DNA of 53,379 bases, from assembly GCA_017453505.1 (NCBI GenBank), contig JAFTEU010000060.1:1-53379 (forward strand). Reading direction: 5' to 3'. Below, one piece after another: positions 51,013-53,379 of this stretch. Each line of letters opens with the position of its first letter. The first letter of the stretch is position 1. The position numbers and the translations under genes are program-made. The notes beneath the pieces were generated by a model. The model saw nothing but the letters and a program-made list of their open reading frames with translations. It was not told where the DNA came from and did not search any database. The stretch comes from Muribaculaceae bacterium (lineage in GTDB: Bacteria > Bacteroidota > Bacteroidia > Bacteroidales > Muribaculaceae).

Positions 51013-52326
51013 TCAGCGTCCAATGCAGTAATAGGTGAAGCCCAGCCGCTCGAGCTCGTCGCCGTCATAGACGTTGCGCCCGTCGATGATGAGCGGTGTC
51101 TTCATCAGGCCCTTGACCGTCTGCCAGGCAGGGATGCGGAACTGGCGCCACTCGGTCAACAGCAGCACTGCATCGGCACCCTTGACGGCATCATACATGT
51201 CCAGACCGCAATACACGTTGCTCCAGCGGCGCTTGGTGGCATTCATGGCCACTGGGTCATAGACGCGCACGTGGCAATCGGCCTCCATCAGCAGGTTGAT
51301 CGTGTCGATGGCCGGGGCTGCGGTCATGTCGTCGGTCTCGGGCTTGAAGCTCAGCCCCCACAGGGCGATGGTCTTGCCTGCCAAGTCCCCCTTGAAGTGG
51401 TTGTTGAGTTTCTTGAACAGGATGTGCTTCTGGCGGTTATTGACGTTCTCGACAGCCTTGAGGATCTCCATGTCGTAGTTGTGCTCGCTGCCAATCTTGA
51501 TCAGGTCGTTGATATCCTGGGGGAACAACGTGCCACCATAGCCACAGCCGGGGAAGATGTACTTGGGCCCGATGCGGCTGTCGGTACCGACACCGTGGCG
51601 CACGATATTGATGTCGGCCCCCACGATCTCGCACAGGTTGGCGATCTCGTTCATGAAGCTCACGCGCGTGGCAAGCATCGATGTGGCGGCATACTTGATC
51701 ATCTCGGCCGTGCGGGTGTCAGTGTAGATGACGGTGCGGTTATTGTGCATCAGGATGGTGCGGTAGAGACGCTCCATCGCTTGGCGGGCGGTGGTGGTCT
51801 CGGTGCCGATGACGATGCGGTCGGGCTTCATGAAGTCCTTGATGCCATTGCCCTCGGTGAGGAAGTCGGGATTGCTGGCCACGTCAAACTTGATGTCGGC
51901 CTTGCGCGCCTCCAGGGTCTCACGGATGATCTTGGTCACATGCTGGGCAGTGCCTACCGGGACGGTGGACTTTATGACAAACACCGTGTAACGGGTGATG
52001 TTTTCGCCGAAGTCCTTGGCGATGTCCAGAATCGGGGTCAAGTCGGTGGAGCCGTCCTCACTCGCTGTGGTGTCGATGGCACAGAAGACAAAGTCCTGGT
52101 TGATAAATCCTTGCTTGTAGTCACTCGAGAAAGTGAGCCGCTTGTCGGTGACGTTGCGGTTGATCATGTTGTCGAGTCCAGGCTCATAGATGGGTATCGC
52201 ACCATATACCAGACGATTGATCTTCTGGCTGTCACGATCCACACACGTCACGTTCACACCCAGGTCGGCAAAGCAAGTACCGCTCACCAGGCCGACATAT
52301 CCTGTTCCTACTATCGAGACATTCAT
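51013..52326 (-). CDS. UDP-glucose/GDP-mannose dehydrogenase family protein with degenerate active site
   Basis: The 437-residue protein keeps the overall family fold: N-terminal Rossmann domain (VGTGYVGLVSG, 6-16), STVPVGT (120-126), a dimerising central domain with K211, and the C-terminal UDP-binding domain (ALWGLSFKPETDD). Several catalytic residues differ from active UDP-glucose dehydrogenases. The nucleophile motif usually GGSCFPKD reads GGTLFPQD (265-271), so Cys is Leu267 and Lys is Gln270. The catalytic Asn after K211 is Thr215. NPEFL reads NPDFL (152-156). The VGTP motif reads AIDTT (83-87). It may be inactive, do a different reaction, or be regulatory. Close family membership is certain; the usual reaction (UDP-glucose to UDP-glucuronate) is doubtful. 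Confidence 0.85.
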   Translation of the reverse strand: MNVSIVGTGYVGLVSGTCFADLGVNVTCVDRDSQKINRLVYGAIPIYEPGLDNMINRNVTDKRLTFSSDYKQGFINQDFVFCAIDTTASEDGSTDLTPILDIAKDFGENITRYTVFVIKSTVPVGTAQHVTKIIRETLEARKADIKFDVASNPDFLTEGNGIKDFMKPDRIVIGTETTTARQAMERLYRTILMHNNRTVIYTDTRTAEMIKYAATSMLATRVSFMNEIANLCEIVGADINIVRHGVGTDSRIGPKYIFPGCGYGGTLFPQDINDLIKIGSEHNYDMEILKAVENVNNRQKHILFKKLNNHFKGDLAGKTIALWGLSFKPETDDMTAAPAIDTINLLMEADCHVRVYDPVAMNATKRRWSNVYCGLDMYDAVKGADAVLLLTEWRQFRIPAWQTVKGLMKTPLIIDGRNVYDGDELERLGFTYYCIGR

Positions 52327-52376
52327 AGTGTTCTCTATAATTATGCTCTTTATTGCTGTTCACTAGTAATCAATTT

Positions 52377-52385
52377 GCAAATATA
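52377..52385 (-). promoter_or_regulatory. -7 promoter box of the UDP-glucose-dehydrogenase-like gene
   Basis: The minus strand reads TATATTTGC, 51 bases upstream of the start at 52326. Confidence 0.6.
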
Positions 52386-52429
52386 GCAAGATTTTGTCAG
52401 TAATTCTTGCATTTTTCATTAAAAATTGC

Positions 52430-52438
52430 TAAGTTTGC
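52430..52438 (+). promoter_or_regulatory. -7 promoter box of aquaporin gene
   Basis: TAAGTTTGC is an exact match to TAnnTTTGC, 75 bases before ATG 52513. It is divergent from the dehydrogenase-like promoter. Confidence 0.6.
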
Positions 52439-52512
52439 CCATTCCAAACGATGAATCGTCATTCTTGTAATTGTAAATCAACTTGTTTAATCACATAATA
52501 AATTTCTACACT

Positions 52513-53223
52513 ATGAAAAAGTATTTAGCAGAAATGGTAGGCACGTTTGTGCTGACGTTCTTGGGTTGTGGCGCTGCCGTTAGCCTCGGTTGCGACACGG
52601 CACACATTGCGGGCACTCCCGCAGTGATTGGCACAGCCATCGCATTTGGTCTGGCCGTTGTAGGCATGGCCTACACCATTGGAGGCATCAGTGGATGCCA
52701 CATCAACCCCGCCATCTCGCTGGGCTGCTTCCTGAGTGGCCGCATGAGCGCTAAGGACTGCGGCATGTACATGGTATTCCAGGTCATCGGCGCTATCCTT
52801 GCCGCAGCCGTGCTTTGCGTGCTGGCAGGATGTGACAGCGGATTGGGCGCTAACGGATTGCAGACCCTCGATCAGATCGGCCATGCCGGTAAAGTATCGG
52901 TAACCACGGGCTTGATTGCCGAGGTTGTCCTCACCATGCTCTTTGTGCTTGTAGTGCTCGGCTCGACCAGCAAGACCAACGGCGCTACCAACAACTTCGC
53001 CGGACTTGCCATCGGTCTGTCGCTAATTCTCATCCACCTGGTGGGCATCCACTACACGGGCACATCGGTCAACCCGGCCCGCTCTATCGGCCCTGCACTG
53101 TTCGCCGGAGGTGATGCATTGAACGAGCTGTGGATCTTCATCGTTGGTCCGTTCATCGGCGGTGCCTTGGCAGCCTGCATCTGGAAGATCATCGGCTGTG
53201 ACTGTGACAAGAAGGCCGAGTAA
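52513..53223 (+). CDS. aqpZ: Aquaporin Z-type water channel
   Basis: The 236-residue MIP-family channel has six membrane helices and two NPA half-helices: HINPAISLG (N65-A67) and SVNPARSIG (N187-A189, with selectivity-filter R190). The His in LIHLVGI (about 175) and lack of the glycerol-facilitator Asp after the second NPA favour a water channel. It is monocistronic. The start at 52513 (MKKYLAEMVGTF) is chosen over an upstream in-frame ATG at 52483 that would add an unrelated peptide. Confidence 0.9.
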   Translation: MKKYLAEMVGTFVLTFLGCGAAVSLGCDTAHIAGTPAVIGTAIAFGLAVVGMAYTIGGISGCHINPAISLGCFLSGRMSAKDCGMYMVFQVIGAILAAAVLCVLAGCDSGLGANGLQTLDQIGHAGKVSVTTGLIAEVVLTMLFVLVVLGSTSKTNGATNNFAGLAIGLSLILIHLVGIHYTGTSVNPARSIGPALFAGGDALNELWIFIVGPFIGGALAACIWKIIGCDCDKKAE

Positions 53224-53248
53224 CGCCTAGCCACTCGCAGACTTAACC

Positions 53249-53281
53249 AGCCGCCTGAATCAAGAGTCGTTCAGGCGGCTG
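53249..53281 (+). terminator. Terminator of aquaporin gene
   Basis: AGCCGCCTGAA (53249-53259) and TTCAGGCGGCT (53270-53280) form a perfect 11-bp stem followed by GTTATTT. Confidence 0.8.
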
Positions 53282-53309
53282 TTATTTATCAAATGCTCAA
53301 ATTTATTTG

Positions 53310-53378
53310 GCATTTCGCTCGCCTTGCACTACGTTGATGACTGAGCGTCATCGAAATTAGGCTGCGGCTCGGAAATGC
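53310..53378. repeat. Imperfect 69-bp palindrome at window end
   Basis: GCATTTC..GCTCGCCT at 53310 onward is mirrored by AGGCTGCGGCTCGGAAATGC ending at 53378, with an inner hairpin GATGAC-TGAGC-GTCATC (about 53336-53352). The sequence, with its CTTGCACTACGTTGA and TCGAAATTAGGCTGCGG blocks, recalls a dispersed intergenic repeat of Prevotella-like genomes. It may continue past the window. Confidence 0.55.
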
Positions 53379-53379
53379 T

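Noticed and set aside
51010-52386. 458-codon open frame antisense to the dehydrogenase-like gene, and similar ones antisense to TolC, hppA, vorB and trpS
   Set aside because: All lie exactly opposite recognisable proteins and share the same His/Leu/Val-rich composition of reversed GC-rich genes.

Overview
The window looks like a chromosomal segment of a host-associated Bacteroidales bacterium, most likely of the Muribaculaceae/Prevotellaceae type. The reasons are: many intergenic regions carry the Bacteroidetes -7 promoter box (TAnnTTTGC); starts generally lack Shine-Dalgarno sequences; murF and alr are fused into one gene; DUF2027-Smr, GSCFA and DUF2461 proteins are present; BspA-like leucine-rich-repeat proteins end in dockerin-like repeats; there is a C10 (streptopain-like) protease; and there is a PorE-like type IX secretion lipoprotein together with proteins carrying type-IX-like C-terminal tails. 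The species assignment is inference only.

Layout. 1-210: part of a palindromic composite repeat that recurs in full at 37360-37657. 304-5546: a DUF2027-Smr protein, an AT-rich surface LRR-dockerin protein, a YgjP-type metallopeptidase and trpS. 5655-11323: a transmembrane Ser/Thr kinase facing two zinc-ribbon membrane proteins, an HTH-like regulator, an inositol-monophosphatase-family protein, an Lrp/AsnC regulator and a GNAT acetyltransferase. 11454-22786: a giant LRR-dockerin-SusE/F-like surface protein, then a tightly packed co-directional run of GSCFA protein, MurF-Alr, an LRR surface protein, TadA, an esterase and asparaginase. 22942-29632 (minus strand): a complete TetR-TolC-MFP-RND efflux operon that ends in a small PII-like gene and has a candidate operator. 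29749-29926: a 178-bp MITE-like element. 30016-33483: C10 protease. 33761-37155: DUF2461 protein and membrane pyrophosphatase. 37156-38378: repeat element and a frameshifted gene remnant. 38437-41130: a four-gene 2-oxoacid:ferredoxin oxidoreductase operon. 41231-44495: secreted endonuclease I and a RecD-like helicase. 44577-44664: tRNA-Ser(GGA). 44760-45665: a REP-associated-type tyrosine transposase with an extra C-terminal domain. 45859-53223: OPT transporter, a secreted beta-rich protein of unknown function, a PorE-like lipoprotein, a UDP-glucose-dehydrogenase homologue with a degenerate active site, and an aquaporin.

How the parts fit. Much of the window serves the cell surface: type IX secretion (PorE-like protein plus candidate cargo: endonuclease I, C10 protease, the LRR protein next to murF-alr), LRR adhesin-like proteins, peptidoglycan precursor synthesis and drug efflux. 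The metabolic part fits anaerobic amino-acid fermentation: branched-chain 2-oxoacid:ferredoxin oxidoreductase, asparaginase, and a PPi-driven ion pump.

The most interesting points are (i) the Y1 transposase fused to a DprA/SLOG-like domain, together with mirrored multi-hairpin repeats in the same window; (ii) the UDP-glucose dehydrogenase homologue lacking the catalytic Cys and Asn; (iii) a perfect-TIR MITE-like element; (iv) an LRR-dockerin-SusE/F fusion; and (v) a PII-like gene closing the RND operon.
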